Assembly: GCA_026119935.1 (NCBI GenBank)
Contig: JALRMH010000020.1
Coordinates: 1 to 64,000 of the forward strand
Source of the DNA: Endothia cerciana
Lineage: Eukaryota; Ascomycota; Sordariomycetes; Diaporthales; Cryphonectriaceae
Direction of reading: 5' to 3'
Length of the DNA: 64,000 bases
Made by a program: the position numbers and the translations under genes. The notes below the pieces were generated by a model that ran no database searches, was not told the origin of the DNA, and saw only the letters and a list, made by a program, of their open reading frames with translations. Shown piece after piece: positions 35,683 to 46,080 of the stretch (within the stretch, counting starts at the first letter, position 1; the number at the start of each line of letters is the position of its first letter).

Positions 35683-35775
35683 TGTCTGCCCCATGAATCG
35701 AACATGGGTCTCTTCGGATTTCTGCCAACTACAAGGCACCACAACGAAGTGTACTGACCACTATACTAGGCAGAC
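35683..35775 (-). tRNA. tRNA-His(GUG) with 21-nt intron
   Basis: On the minus strand the molecule begins GTCTGCC, which pairs perfectly with GGCAGAC near its 3' end, followed by an A discriminator. The D-arm is TAGTATAGTGGTCAGTA, nearly identical to fungal tRNA-His. The anticodon stem CTTCG/CGAAG encloses TTGTGG, with anticodon GTG at 35742-35740. The T-arm is CCCAT-GTTCGATTC-ATGGG. Between positions 37 and 38 lies a 21-nt intron (35738-35718), the canonical position for nuclear tRNA introns; it can fold via TGCC/GGCA. The spliced length is 72 nt. As for other tRNA-His genes, the extra G-1 would be added after transcription. Confidence 0.95.
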
Positions 35776-35915
35776 TGCTATACCGGTTGGTTTCTGATGT
35801 GGAACCAAGGCGGAATGTTGCAGACCAGTTTGAGAATAGGTTTATATCTTTAGGCTCTAGTTTAGTGGCTCCACCGCGCTCGGGGCGGGAAGTGTCCTGC
35901 ACCAGTGGGCATAGT

Positions 35916-36018
35916 GCTCATCGTTCATAGCTAAAAGTTCATCGCTCATAGAAAAAGTGCATACGCCAAACCTTACTTTTTATGAACAATGAACCTTTAG
36001 CGCCTATGAACGATGAGC
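35916..36018. repeat. Fold-back inverted repeat (MITE-like hairpin)
   Basis: The left arm begins GCTCATCGTTCATAG (35916-35930), then CTAAA and AGTTCAT. The right arm is its reverse complement: ATGAACC (35989-35995), TTTAG, CGC, CTATGAACGATGAGC (36004-36018). Pairing continues inwards through AAAAAGT/ACTTTTT. The left arm itself contains two tandem 15-16-nt versions of the same unit (GCTCATCGTTCATAG and GTTCATCGCTCATAG). The whole could fold into one long hairpin with a loop near 35963-35974. It has no coding capacity. The position, 140 nt upstream of a tRNA gene, resembles insertion sites of small non-autonomous elements. No obvious target duplication was identified. Confidence 0.75.
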
Positions 36019-36177
36019 TGACTATATATGCAGGGCATATGCAGAGAAACATAGAAAGTTCATTTGAATTTGAAGCAATTTGCATAACCCCCGGTTTGTT
36101 CTGGATCGAGCATTGCGATCGGCTGTGAGTCAGGCCAAGTCCTTATCTTTAAGTCACTTTCTTGGATTAGTCGAAGT

Positions 36178-36578
36178 TTTATACGCGGTGGCCATCAGCC
36201 TGTACGAGAACGCGACGCCAGAGGTCGGGCGTCGTGCGCGAGTTCCGCACCGCCATCCTGCTGCGGCTGCACGAGGAGACGGTCCGCTTCCGCGGCCACT
36301 TCTCCATCGACGCCCTGGCCGACGTCCGCTACAAGGCCGCCCGGGCCGTCCACCATCTGATCAGGGACCGCCGGAACGACGCCGTCGTCTTCAAGCGCAG
36401 CGTGCAGTTCCGCAGGCCCAGGGGCGCCCCCGCCACCGACCAGCAGGAGATCGACGAGGGCGAACTGCGGTCTGTCAGCCTGCGCCGGCTAGGCGACGCT
36501 GTGTCCGTTACTAGGATTGATATGGTTAGGGACGACGATCCTGCACAGCCGGCTCCCGAGCAACCCGCAGTAGGCTAG
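36178..36578 (+). pseudogene. Orphan GC-rich coding fragment
   Basis: Here composition changes abruptly from AT-rich flank to GC-rich, codon-like sequence. One frame reads AVAISLYENATPEV up to about 36226, then the frame from 36234 reads REFRTAILLRLHEETVRFRG and continues to a stop at 36578. The two would join with a one- or two-base shift, suggesting a broken gene rather than an intact one. I do not recognise the family. The open part is helical, charged and lacks a signal peptide. It may be the remnant of a gene carried in with, or cut by, the neighbouring repeat. Confidence 0.3.
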
Positions 36579-36996
36579 TCATAAGAATATAAGACAGTAG
36601 ACGGACCGATATCAGATGTCAGTAGTGAGGAACAGGTAGCGGTAGTGGTAGCGGCGAGCTAAGAAAGGGAGGGTGGGTCAGTAAGTAAGAGAGGATCGTA
36701 CTATGGTAATCTCACAAGGGCATGACACTTGTGTTGAGGGGGGGGGGGGGTTTCAAGGGTCGAGAGTTAGACGAGGCTGAGAGGGTTGCATCAAGGAGAT
36801 GCGGGAGTACTATCTGGGCGGTGCTGCCTGATGTACCCAGCACAAGATGAGGAGTATTATGCGGCAGTTCGCTCCCAGGTGCGACAAGGCCAGGCTTTCT
36901 CATCAGTGTCGTCACCATTGATGCCGGCAGTCTGGCTCTCGAAAGATCGTGCAATATAGCAGCCAAGGCTCCTAAGAGCCTCAGTCGGTTGGGTGT

Positions 36997-37971
36997 TCAG
37001 AGTGCAGCCGGTAGATACGAGTAAGTGCTGGCGTCGCGGCCCTCTCCTCCCAAGACCAGCCTTGTGACCCTCAGACAGTATCTACCTGGTCGGACTACCT
37101 CGCCATGACGGTCTCCAGTCCGATGACGAGGCCGCGAGAGACGCAGAGCACCAGTCCTTTCTCCGGTCAGTCCCTGGCCTCGTCCCAGAGGCGCGCATCT
37201 TCGAGTTCGCGCTCTTCCAGGCCGGAGCGGCGCCGGACAAGAATGCTCTCTCGGCCAATGGCTTCTCTCACGAGGCATTCCGTCTTTTGGACGCCATCCG
37301 GGAGAACTTGCCGGACGAGAACGAGGTAAAGCCCATGATCTGGTTTATAGTCCGCCGTGATCCTTGTTTATGACCGCCTCGTGAAGTGGACGACCATCCT
37401 GCTTGTTGGGTATGGCCTCGGTGGGATTATCGTAAAGCAGGTGAGAGGCTGGCCCCCGAACAAGATTCCGGCGAGGCAGATGTCGTGGTAACCTGGACAT
37501 CGTGGCAGGCACTCGTTCTGGCGAATTCGAATCCTCGATACTACGGCGTTGCTGTGAGGAACGTCGGACATCGTAAACCAGCCAGGAAGTTCGGTCTGAC
37601 CTCTGGCCGGTTGGGATGCATTTCTCACACCAAGATTCCAGGTCTTTATTTCAACGCCGCATACGGCGCCCACGCTTGATACCTGGGAGAGTCTTCTGTG
37701 CAGGATGATTTGGACGAGCGGGATCGAGCTGAGGGGCAGGAAGACACGCGTCGTCTCGGCTTTGGCAGCGCTGGTTGAGTCTACGGTGTCCGAGTTCTAC
37801 TGTATAGCGTCGCGATACCACATCGCCAATTTCTTCGACCGGGCACAATTGGAACCCAAAGACGGAGCACTTTGGCCTTATCTGCCACCGACGGCAACGC
37901 CCCGCCAAGAGACCTCCATTCACATGACCGCCAGGGACCTCTTACACAACACACCAATTCTCCATTGCTGA
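36997..37971 (+). pseudogene. Decayed alpha/beta-hydrolase-like (fungal NLR N-terminal type) gene
   Basis: Three separated blocks in different frames resemble the N-terminal hydrolase-like domain of fungal STAND/NLR proteins. The first (about 37080-37326) reads SIYLVGLPRHDGLQSDDEAA and LVPEARIFEFALFQ. The second (about 37390-37440) reads WTTILLVGYGLGGIIVKQ, equivalent to the GHSLGG nucleophile elbow but without the Ser. The third (about 37680-37852) reads DTWESLLCRMIW and SEFYCIASRYHIANFF, equivalent to the common 'FYxxAxRYxIAxFF' block. Between them lie stops and no convincing introns. Downstream repeat or ATPase domains are absent. I therefore call it a truncated pseudogene; family placement is by motif resemblance only. 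Confidence 0.45.
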
Positions 37972-38533
37972 AGTCGTAGTTTAGCGTGCCCTCCTCTATC
38001 CTGCGACGGAGCAGAGTCTTAATTAGTGTCTATAAATCGCCATCTAGTATCCGAGACGCACGATACAGGCTTATGTTAGAATAGCATCACAGGCGATTTT
38101 AGCCTCACCAAGGTCATGTTTCTTAGGAGATGCTTGGGGCGTCCTCAATCCCCTCTCTTGACTTGGCCAGTTCCAGCCGTCTTCTTGTTTTTTTGGGGGG
38201 GGGGGGGACGCAGACCTCCTGGGATGACTCTTAGGGTTAGGGTCCTCTCCACATCCCGCCTCCGCTTCCGCCGAGCGGCGAACAGCCCCGAGGTCGCCGT
38301 CCTCAAGCCTCGAGCCTCGACACGAGATCCGGCCGGAGATCCGGCGCTAATTTGCAACATCTAATAATCTAGAAACGGTACGATTACAAAAGGGCTTCCG
38401 AACCTGACCTGAGAGTTACCTATGCTGCTCGGTGGCCGCATGTAACGGTATCGTGCGTCTTGACTTCCTCTCGTTCTGTCTCTCTTGATACTGGCCTATT
38501 CATCACCCTCATCGCATCAGCAGGCTGAGCAAC
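37972..38533. other. Intergenic, no supported gene
   Basis: Contains a T-run followed by a G-run (about 38188-38207) and the presumed promoter of the methyltransferase gene. Confidence 0.55.
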
Positions 38534-39472
38534 ATGCTTCTCAGGGTTCCCAAGAGAGCTGCCCCTCCTCTTTTAACAGCATCGAATACGGGTAGCCGCG
38601 GTTTCTCGTCCATTCCCTCCACGTGCTTCAGGATGTCACAGGAGCATCCTCAGCAAAGCACCTCCCAGGCCAAGCCGGACTGGTCAGCGAACCAGTACCT
38701 AAAGTTCGGCAGCGAGCGCACCCGCGCCGTGCGTGACCTCGTCGCCAACCTCCCGCTCCAGAACCCCAGGCACATCATCGACCTGGGCTGCGGGCCCGGG
38801 AACTCGACCGCCGTGCTCGCGTCGCGGTGGCCCGACGCGCATGTCTCGGGCATGGACTCGTCGCCCGACATGCTGGACAGGGCACGGTCCAACCTGCCGG
38901 GCGTGGCCTTCACGCAGGCCGACCTCCACACCTACGAGCCGGAGCCCCGCGGCGCGGACCTGCTGTTCAGCAACGCCGTGTTCCACTGGCTGCGGAGGGA
39001 GCAGCGCATCCCGACCGTCCTGCGGCTGCTGGGGGGCCAGGCTGCGGGCGGGGTGTTCGCGTTCCAGGTGCCGGACAACTACGACGAGCCGTCGCACAAG
39101 GCCATGAGGGAGGCGGCGCTGCTGGAGGGGCCGTGGACCGAGTACTTCAAGGAGCGGCCGGCCGAGGAGCGGCCGGACCTGGACCCCATCGAGACGCCCG
39201 CCGAGTGGTACGACGCGCTTAAGCCCCTCTGCGAGACGGTGGACATATGGCACGTGCTGTACCAACATGTGATGGAGTCGCCAGCTTCGATCGTGGAATG
39301 GGTCAAGGGCACAGGCCTGATGCCCTTCCTGAACCTCTTGCCGACACAGGAGATCAAGGACGCGTACCTGAGGGCCTACGAGCAGAGGCTCAGCGAGCTG
39401 TATCCGCGGTTGGAGGATGGCAAGGTCATGTTGCGATACCCGAGGCTGTTCGTGGTCGCGACCAGGAAGTGA
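38534..39472 (+). CDS. Trans-aconitate methyltransferase (SAM-dependent, Tam/Tmt1-like)
   Basis: An intronless frame of 312 residues. The SAM-binding motif IIDLGCGPGNS (81-91) is followed by the acidic strand GMDSSPDML and by DLLFSNAVFHWL, which is characteristic of trans-aconitate 2-methyltransferases; GLMPFLNLL and a terminal RYPRLFVVATRK are also shared. The enzyme methylates trans-aconitate, removing an aconitase inhibitor formed from the TCA-cycle intermediate cis-aconitate. The first 33 residues are Arg/Ser/Pro-rich and could be a mitochondrial presequence. Met34 (MSQEHPQQ) would give a cytosolic form, so dual targeting by alternative start is possible but unproven. It is convergent with the Urn1-like gene. 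Confidence 0.88.
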   Translation: MLLRVPKRAAPPLLTASNTGSRGFSSIPSTCFRMSQEHPQQSTSQAKPDWSANQYLKFGSERTRAVRDLVANLPLQNPRHIIDLGCGPGNSTAVLASRWPDAHVSGMDSSPDMLDRARSNLPGVAFTQADLHTYEPEPRGADLLFSNAVFHWLRREQRIPTVLRLLGGQAAGGVFAFQVPDNYDEPSHKAMREAALLEGPWTEYFKERPAEERPDLDPIETPAEWYDALKPLCETVDIWHVLYQHVMESPASIVEWVKGTGLMPFLNLLPTQEIKDAYLRAYEQRLSELYPRLEDGKVMLRYPRLFVVATRK

Positions 39473-40097
39473 GTATTCCTTTGGATTGGACATAGATAAT
39501 TACTGTCCTTAGCATCGAACGCCTGTGTGGATATGTACAATTTGTTCGGCCAACATCACCCCAAAAACACCACGTAACGTGCTAGCTATCCGGCCCCTGG
39601 ACTGGCCCAAAGTCAGTGCTGGTAGTTATCTAGTCTGCTCAAGAGCCGCCGGCCGCCAGCCCTGAAAACCCAATCTTCAGTTCGAATTCTGCCAACAGGG
39701 CTGTGACTGTGACTATTGACTCGCCAGACTGGGGGCTGAGTGGTGAGATGGGTCCGCACAGCTTCTTGGCAAAGGCGGAATTCGGCTCAAGGGACGCGCA
39801 ATTGCGCGCTGAGCAAGACTTATGATACAGCAGCCTTTTAGAGACCCCATCACAAAGGAGGAGTAGATCCGAATGTAACCCTCTCGTTCACCTCCGCGTG
39901 TAAGATTTGCAAATGGATGTGATTTGAGTTTTTCTCGCACACACCGTACTGTGTATGAATCTTGTCCAGAGTAGAACCTCGTGGATGCGGTTGGGATCAG
40001 ACCAGGCCGTGCACGGCTCTTGCTCTCGCTGTCCTGGATCTGTATTGACAGTTTCCGTGCCTCAAGCGGTATCATCTCCGGTTCGAGCTAATTGGCT
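39473..40097. other. Convergent intergenic spacer
   Basis: Between the methyltransferase (+) and Urn1-like (-) stop codons. No feature is supported; 3' UTRs of both are expected. Confidence 0.6.
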
Positions 40098-41795
40098 CTA
40101 GAGGCCTTTCTTTGACACACCCATCGCCGCTTGCAACTCGCGCTCTTCTTCCCTAAGCACCGCCTTGCTATGTTGGAGTTTCTTCTCTTGCCTGTGCTTC
40201 TCCTCCCCCACTGCCCTTTCTCGGTCTTGCAGCGCCTTCTCGCGCTTGCGTCGCAGTTCAGTAGCTTTTTGCGCAGCCTCATCTTGCTCGGCTGCTTCCC
40301 CATCCTCTGGCGGAGGAGGCAGGGTTTGGATGTAGGCCTCGACTAGGGCGTCGCGCGTCTTTGTGTCAAGAGAGATGTAGCGGATGTCGGTGACTATCTG
40401 AGGCGGGAGGAGCGACGGTAATGTTTGGCTGTTCAGCTGCGATATCGGCACGGCCTTGAGGAGGGCCACAAGGTCGGATTTGAGGGTGGCTTGCGGCAAC
40501 TTCAGCCGGTTGATGTGCTCTCTGTACAGCTTCTCCCTGTCCTTGTCTGGGAGGGACATGTCCTTCATTGCAGACTCTTTCTTGTACTTCCTCTTGAACT
40601 CAGGCCAGTAGAGTCTGGGTGTTGCCTTTTCCTGCAGGAGCGCCAGATAAGGTATCTTGGGATCCTTCTTCTCCTGCTTCGCCCTCTGCTCCTTGAGCTC
40701 TTTCAACTTTTCCCGGGACCACTCTTCCCAGACCTCCTTCCGCTCTCTTGTGGTACCCAGAACAGTATATCGACTATCATCGATGATCTTTCCTTCCTCA
40801 ATGAGTTTATCCCAAGGACTGTATGGGTTAATGTGAAAGTCGTTCAGCAGATCCTTGAATAAAGCCTTCGCGTCCTCTTCTGACAGCTCCAACCCCTCTG
40901 CGCCCTCCGGCCATTCGTCCATGTGACCATCGTCATATTCGCCAGGGTCCAGTCCATACTCCTCGCCCATGGCTTGGAGCTGGAATGCCATGTCTGCCTC
41001 GTCGAATTCCACAGGTTGATCGTCCTCGGCCAGGTCTGTTATTCGCTGCCGTTTCGTCGCATGCTCGTCACCATCATCCTCTCCCTCGTCGTCGGTAACC
41101 TCAACCTCCTCGTATTCCGAGCTGTCATAATCATGCTGGCCGCCCCCGTCTCCGCCTCCGGCTTCCGCCTCTCCATTAGCGTCAGCCTCAGGCTTCTCAG
41201 AGCCTTGTCGCTCCTCATGTGCCCCCTCTTCCTTGCTCCCGCCCGGGCCCTCCTTCTTCCCGATACCAGCCTTTTCTCGTATCCGCGCCTTGTCCAACTC
41301 CAAGATACCCTCCTGCAACTTGTCCGGTATGCGCCAGTAGCTTGCGTTCTTGACAGGGTTGTATGCGAACCGCCGCCCGTACTTGGTATACACCAGGACC
41401 CACGGCTCGCAGCCAGGGATCGCCTCTTTCGACCTCGGCTTGTCTGTGGGCTGCGGCCGTGGCCTGTCACCATGCGCGCCCCCCCTCCCACGCCCCCTCC
41501 CGCCGAATCCCCCCCTGTGGCTGTTCTGGGCGGGTGGTGGTTGGTTGTACTGCGCCATGAAGGCGTTCGCGACGCGCGGGTCGGCCAGGTTCACGCTGGG
41601 CACTGCGTTGTGCTGCATGAAGCTCGTCGAGGCATCCATGGGCTCCGGCACCGGCGCGCCCGGCCGTGTGTATGTTGATGTCTTGGTTTCTGCATTGAAG
41701 TAGTAGGTATGGCCCGTGGGGGCCTTGTGTTCGGTCCATCCTGGCGGGAGCGGCGGCGGGGAGTTCGCTGGAGGTTTGTATGTCGACCTGAGCAT
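40098..41795 (-). CDS. URN1: WW and FF domain splicing protein (Urn1-like)
   Basis: A single exon of 565 residues. A WW domain at about 15-46 (LPPGWTEHKAPTGHTYYFNA) has Tyr where the second Trp is usual. A Gly/Arg-rich RGG segment (GGFGGRGRGRGG) and a second WW-like motif (WVLVYTKYGRRFAYNPVKNASYW) follow. Next come an acidic stretch, an FF domain at about 303-365 (DAKALFKDLLNDFHI...WDKLI), further FF-like helical sequence and a long Lys/Glu/Arg/Gln coiled coil to the end. Yeast Urn1, fission yeast Dre4 and human TCERG1 share this plan and link pre-mRNA splicing to transcription. The ATG at 41795 gives MLRSTYKPP directly before the WW domain. No intron is needed. It is downstream of the TAPT1-family gene on the same strand. 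Confidence 0.85.
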   Translation of the reverse strand: MLRSTYKPPANSPPPLPPGWTEHKAPTGHTYYFNAETKTSTYTRPGAPVPEPMDASTSFMQHNAVPSVNLADPRVANAFMAQYNQPPPAQNSHRGGFGGRGRGRGGAHGDRPRPQPTDKPRSKEAIPGCEPWVLVYTKYGRRFAYNPVKNASYWRIPDKLQEGILELDKARIREKAGIGKKEGPGGSKEEGAHEERQGSEKPEADANGEAEAGGGDGGGQHDYDSSEYEEVEVTDDEGEDDGDEHATKRQRITDLAEDDQPVEFDEADMAFQLQAMGEEYGLDPGEYDDGHMDEWPEGAEGLELSEEDAKALFKDLLNDFHINPYSPWDKLIEEGKIIDDSRYTVLGTTRERKEVWEEWSREKLKELKEQRAKQEKKDPKIPYLALLQEKATPRLYWPEFKRKYKKESAMKDMSLPDKDREKLYREHINRLKLPQATLKSDLVALLKAVPISQLNSQTLPSLLPPQIVTDIRYISLDTKTRDALVEAYIQTLPPPPEDGEAAEQDEAAQKATELRRKREKALQDRERAVGEEKHRQEKKLQHSKAVLREEERELQAAMGVSKKGL

Positions 41796-42261
41796 GTTGA
41801 AAATGTGCCGAACAAGTCGTGAAGCGAAAAGTGATCGCCTTGGGTTGAAGCCTAGCAGAGATAGTCGTCGTCCAAAAAGTTACAGGTGCTTGGTCGGAAG
41901 ACTTGCCTGCCGTTGCAAAAAAAAAGATGCTTACGTAATTTGAGGACCGCCCTCGGCAGCACAGTACTATAAGTGCAATCTTAACCAGTGACGGCAGAAC
42001 ATGGTTGCCCAGAGCTTTGCTTGTCTTTCGATACTGGTTCAGAGATGCATAAGTACATTGTGCGTTGTCACACCAACTCAAGGACCAGTAAGGTTTTCAT
42101 GCCCTTGAAATTTTGGCCGCCCCATTCTAGAAGCAGAGTGTCATCAGCCTGCCAAAGGTCCTTGAACGCCGGCGCTGATGCACGAAACAACATGATAAGC
42201 CGAGAAGGCTCCAGGAGGACGATCCGAACACAATCAACTCCCTATACCAGCTCCGAAAAGC
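41796..42261. other. Short intergenic region, URN1 promoter
   Basis: Less than 500 nt between the TAPT1-family stop and the Urn1-like start, both on the minus strand. It includes a poly-A run (41918-41925) and no gene. Confidence 0.6.
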
Positions 42262-45200
42262 TCACCAAATTCGCTTGGCAACCATCTCGTATCTCATCAC
42301 TCCGTTAAGATCCCGATCGCCATCACCGCCTTTGTCCCTCTTCTCCTCCATCTTTCTCTCCCTGTCTCTCGCTTTCTTCAGCCCCTCGGGGTCATCTCCG
42401 TAGATCCAACGCCGCCTGTCATCGCCAATTTCGACGGCACCAAAGCCGCCGATCCGCTTTCCCTTTGCATCGAAGCTCTCCTTTTCCGCCTTGCCTACTG
42501 CGACGGCGTGCTCCTTGAGTTTCATGCGAGCATATCGGTCGCGGCTGTATCGGAGCAGGAACATTCCCAAGAAGAGCTTGACTATGAGGAGTACCAGCCA
42601 GACGATAAAGACCACCATCACCAATGTCGTTACAGCAATAGCATCATCGGTGTTCCAGGAGATCCATGAAAATTTGCCACCGCCCGAAGATGTGACATTA
42701 GTGGCATCACCTTCCAGCCCATAGACTGACCGGCCGAGGGCGTGTCGGATAATGTGGTCGAGTCGATCGAGCGCCGCTGTCACTGCTGGTGACGTTGGTG
42801 TCGACTCAACGATTAATGATGTTTGGGTAGATGGAGGTAGGGGGGCAGGCATATGTGTGGCGAGGAACATGTGATAGGTCTGGAAGGATGCGCGTATGAA
42901 AAGCGTGGACAGTGGAAGTAATGGCAGGCCAAGTCGACGAGTAAGGGTCGGGGTGACGAAGGCCTGAAAAGTCAAGGTTAGGAAAACTCAAAGAGGTGGC
43001 CGTGCGGGTGGTACTAACATTTGTGTAGTAGTCCTTGCAGAGGATATCGAGGACTCTGCTGTAAAACTTGGGTTTGATGTTGTTGAATTTGTTGATATAT
43101 GCGTGCTTGATCCAATCCACCAACATCTCGCTGCCGATGACGACCAGGAATGGAGAGAGCACTTCTCCGGACCACAGCCATGACGGCAGAATCGTGAAGC
43201 TCATTGGGAGAACCGAGGGATTGTGCAATGGGACCTTGGCAGCCACGTCTTCGCCAAGCTCAATGCCGGCGCCCGGCACGCTGAGACCGCCAACCTCAAC
43301 CACGTTCCGCATGCCAATGATGAGGAGCACAATCCAAAGTTGGAATCGTTCAACAACATCTGCGCACGTAAGCTGGAACGTATTTTCCTTCTCGAAGCGC
43401 TTGAAAACGCTGCCTTTGATCTCGACGAACTGGTTGGACATGAGCAAAGTGAGGAGAGCGTTTGAGTAAGAATTGACGGCCACGTTGAGCGTGATGACCT
43501 GATAGAAGAGGGTGATGGCGTGTGCACAGTTATATGCCAGAGCCAGACAGAACATGCCGAACGGCAGCATGACCTTAGAACGACCAAAGCTGTTGCGAGA
43601 AAGCACCTCGGAACTGAAGAGACACTCAAATATGTCCTGGCCCAAGGCGGAGAGCAGCCGATCGCCGACCTACAGCACAGGTCAGAACAGCTGGGGACCG
43701 TAGGCCTCAGGTGGTCTAATTACTCACCTCGACCAGATTATAGATAACGTATAGTTTGACGGCCGATTGTGCTCGGATGAAATGGTACATCCGACTGGCA
43801 TCGAGCTGCGTGAGGATGAGAGAGCTCACGATTATGACAGCGAACTGCAGAAGATCTGCTTTGTGAAACGAACTCAGGTTCGAAGGCACAGATTTTGTCC
43901 TCCTGTGGTGGAAAGGGCCAGCTCGTGAACGGGATGTGTTCAGTGCAGGGAGGGCAGACCCATTCGACCTAGGCTTTGCCCGTTCTGAAGGTGTTCGTCT
44001 CATGGAAGCGCCACTGGGATCACCATGGCCGGTCGAAGACCCATTGGCACTGAGCTCCTTTAGCGGCTCTCGTGCCCTACTTGGACTGCGTGAGAGAGCC
44101 TCTGAGCTCCTGCGGCTGTCAAGAGTCGGTCTTCGAGAGGAGTCCATCCCCATTCGGCCTCGTCGCCACATCCGACCCAAGCCCCCCCACACAAAGCCCA
44201 CCAGCCATCTTGCTTCCTTGGCGACCACGTACGCCCACCACCCAACCAACACTTTCACCGCTAGAAAGAACCGTATTGGGAGGATGGTGAGTGTCCACAG
44301 CCACGCATCCAAGCAAGCCAGAGCACCGATCACAAGTGTTCTTTCGAGGTATGGTGGGAGCAGGAGGAAATTCTTCAACCGCTCGAACTTGACAGCACTC
44401 GACTCGTAGGGTATATCGCCAGTATGGTATACATAGAGCGGGCTTGGTCGCTGTGCGGCAAGCTCGAGCTGGAGGAACGTAGGTGCGGACAGCGGTGGAA
44501 TGGGGAACGACGGGGGCATGGGGGAGGGAGCTCGTGGGTCTCTCGGCTCGTGGAAGTCGTTCGGTTCATGGCGGTGCTGGGATTCGGAAAGATGAGGTTT
44601 CGGTGCGTCAGAGGGGCCAAAGCTGCTGGTGGCCTCAAGATTCGAGGTTGTGATTGGGCGCGAAGAAGGCTGAAAAGAGTTTCGTCGTGAGGAGGAGGAC
44701 CGATATTGCGCAGGAGTAGATAGTGTTCTCGAAGAGATAGTCGGCCGTTCCGAGTGTAGAGTCCTGCCCAAAGGCGTATCGCTAAAAGCGTCTGATCTGC
44801 TGGTTTCGAACTTGTCGAAAGCACGGTGTGAAGGTGCATTGCTGGAGAGCTGGGTGGCCATAGATGCCCTCATGGTTGCCTCTGCGAGGCCAGCGGACAG
44901 GGGCTGCTCGCGAACAGGCGCGATAGGCAGAGAATCGGGTGACGCGGTCAGCTCCTGGATCTTGGAAGCAGACAGGCGCCTAACACTGCCGTGATCACTG
45001 GACTTGGTGCCAGAACGGTCTCTCGTCCGCCTCGCCGTAGATGGGGTTCTTCCTGGCGGTTTCTTCGGAGTGTCTTGTGTGTCAGAGAGCAAAGGTAGGC
45101 CATCAGTGGACGACTCGACGGCGGAGGCGGGAGCATCTGTGTCGGTCTCGGAGACAGCACAGGATGGGAAGTCGTTGGACAGTTCGATGCCCAGACCACC

Positions 45201-45566
45201 CACACTCGTATCTATCAGACCCGGTTGTGGAGGCGAGAGCGAGCCCGTATGTCCATTCGGAGGGTAAGTCGGAGCTGGAGCAAGGCTCTCAGGTCCGTCA
45301 TGGGGAGAAGGGAGAGGTGATGGAAGGTGTGTCGTCGCACTCTCGGTCGCGACCGGCGCAGGCCTCTTGTTCTCGTCCTTGACTGGATTATCCTCTGGCA
45401 GAGTCCCAGCTCTTGAGACACTAAAGTCCGGCGACCCAGCCGCCTTGTCGTTGTCAACTCCTTCGCGGGCCTCATTCTCGAGGTCTGTCGCAGTCACGGT
45501 CGCCTGCTCCCGTCCCGTGCCGTACCCGCCGGCTGGTGCCGCCATGTCCACCTCAGCAGTCGCCAT
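42262..45566 (-). CDS. TAPT1-family ER membrane protein (Emp65-like)
   Basis: Three exons (45566-43728, 43669-43019, 42963-42262) give 1063 residues. The first 400 are low-complexity, Ser/Pro/Thr-rich and probably cytosolic. The TAPT1 core then begins (YHTGDIPYESSAVKFERLKN) and includes several transmembrane helices, ASRMYHFIRAQSAVKLYVIY, GQDIFECLFS, LLMSNQFVEIKGSVFKRFEK and LVDWIKHAYINKFNNI, all typical of the family. Yeast Emp65 works with the SUN-like protein Slp1 in protecting newly made ER proteins; the animal homologue is implicated in development and cilia. Introns are 43727-43670 (GTGAGT...TGTAG) and 43018-42964 (GTTAGT...TTCAG, branch CCTAAC). The start is the first ATG (GTCGCTATGG). 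A second Met eight residues on is equally usable. Confidence 0.88.
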
Positions 45567-46080
45567 AGCGACGTTCACGTTGGAAGGGGAACTGTCAATC
45601 TCGGTTCGACCATATCTTGGACCTTCAGATCGGACAGGTCGAGTGCAGATGGCCAAAGGGATGGCAGTGAGGTTGGGCCGTTGGGTTGGGGCTGATCCAA
45701 AGTGGATCGCTGTCAAGATTGTCCTGGAATGGTCGTCAACGCGTCGGGGAATTTGGAGGCTCTGACAGCCCTGACAGCTCCAAAATTCGAGGCCATGACG
45801 TCGGCCGGCAGGCCCCTTCCAACCCCACCACTCCAGCAGCTGCAGGGTCCTGTCACAGGGGCTATTGGGTATCTGGGCTCGTGGTCGTCGGCTTTGGACC
45901 CCTCTCCAAAGAGAAAGAAATCAACAGAGCTCCTTTCTACAGCCCCTCAGTTCCCAATTTCACAATAATCGCAAGACACAGGACACAGTGCAGTCATAGT
46001 ATGCGCTTCTAGTTGGACACAAGGGATAATGAAGTCACGATTTGTTCAATCTGGTCCGAAACAGCCAGAACTTTTGGATC
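45567..46080. other. Intergenic, TAPT1-family promoter
   Basis: About 510 nt between the metallo-beta-lactamase stop and the TAPT1-family start on the same strand. No gene is supported. Confidence 0.6.

Noticed and set aside
39676..39700. TTCGAATTCTGCC considered as a tRNA T-arm
   Set aside because: No pairing T stem, acceptor stem or A box is found around it.
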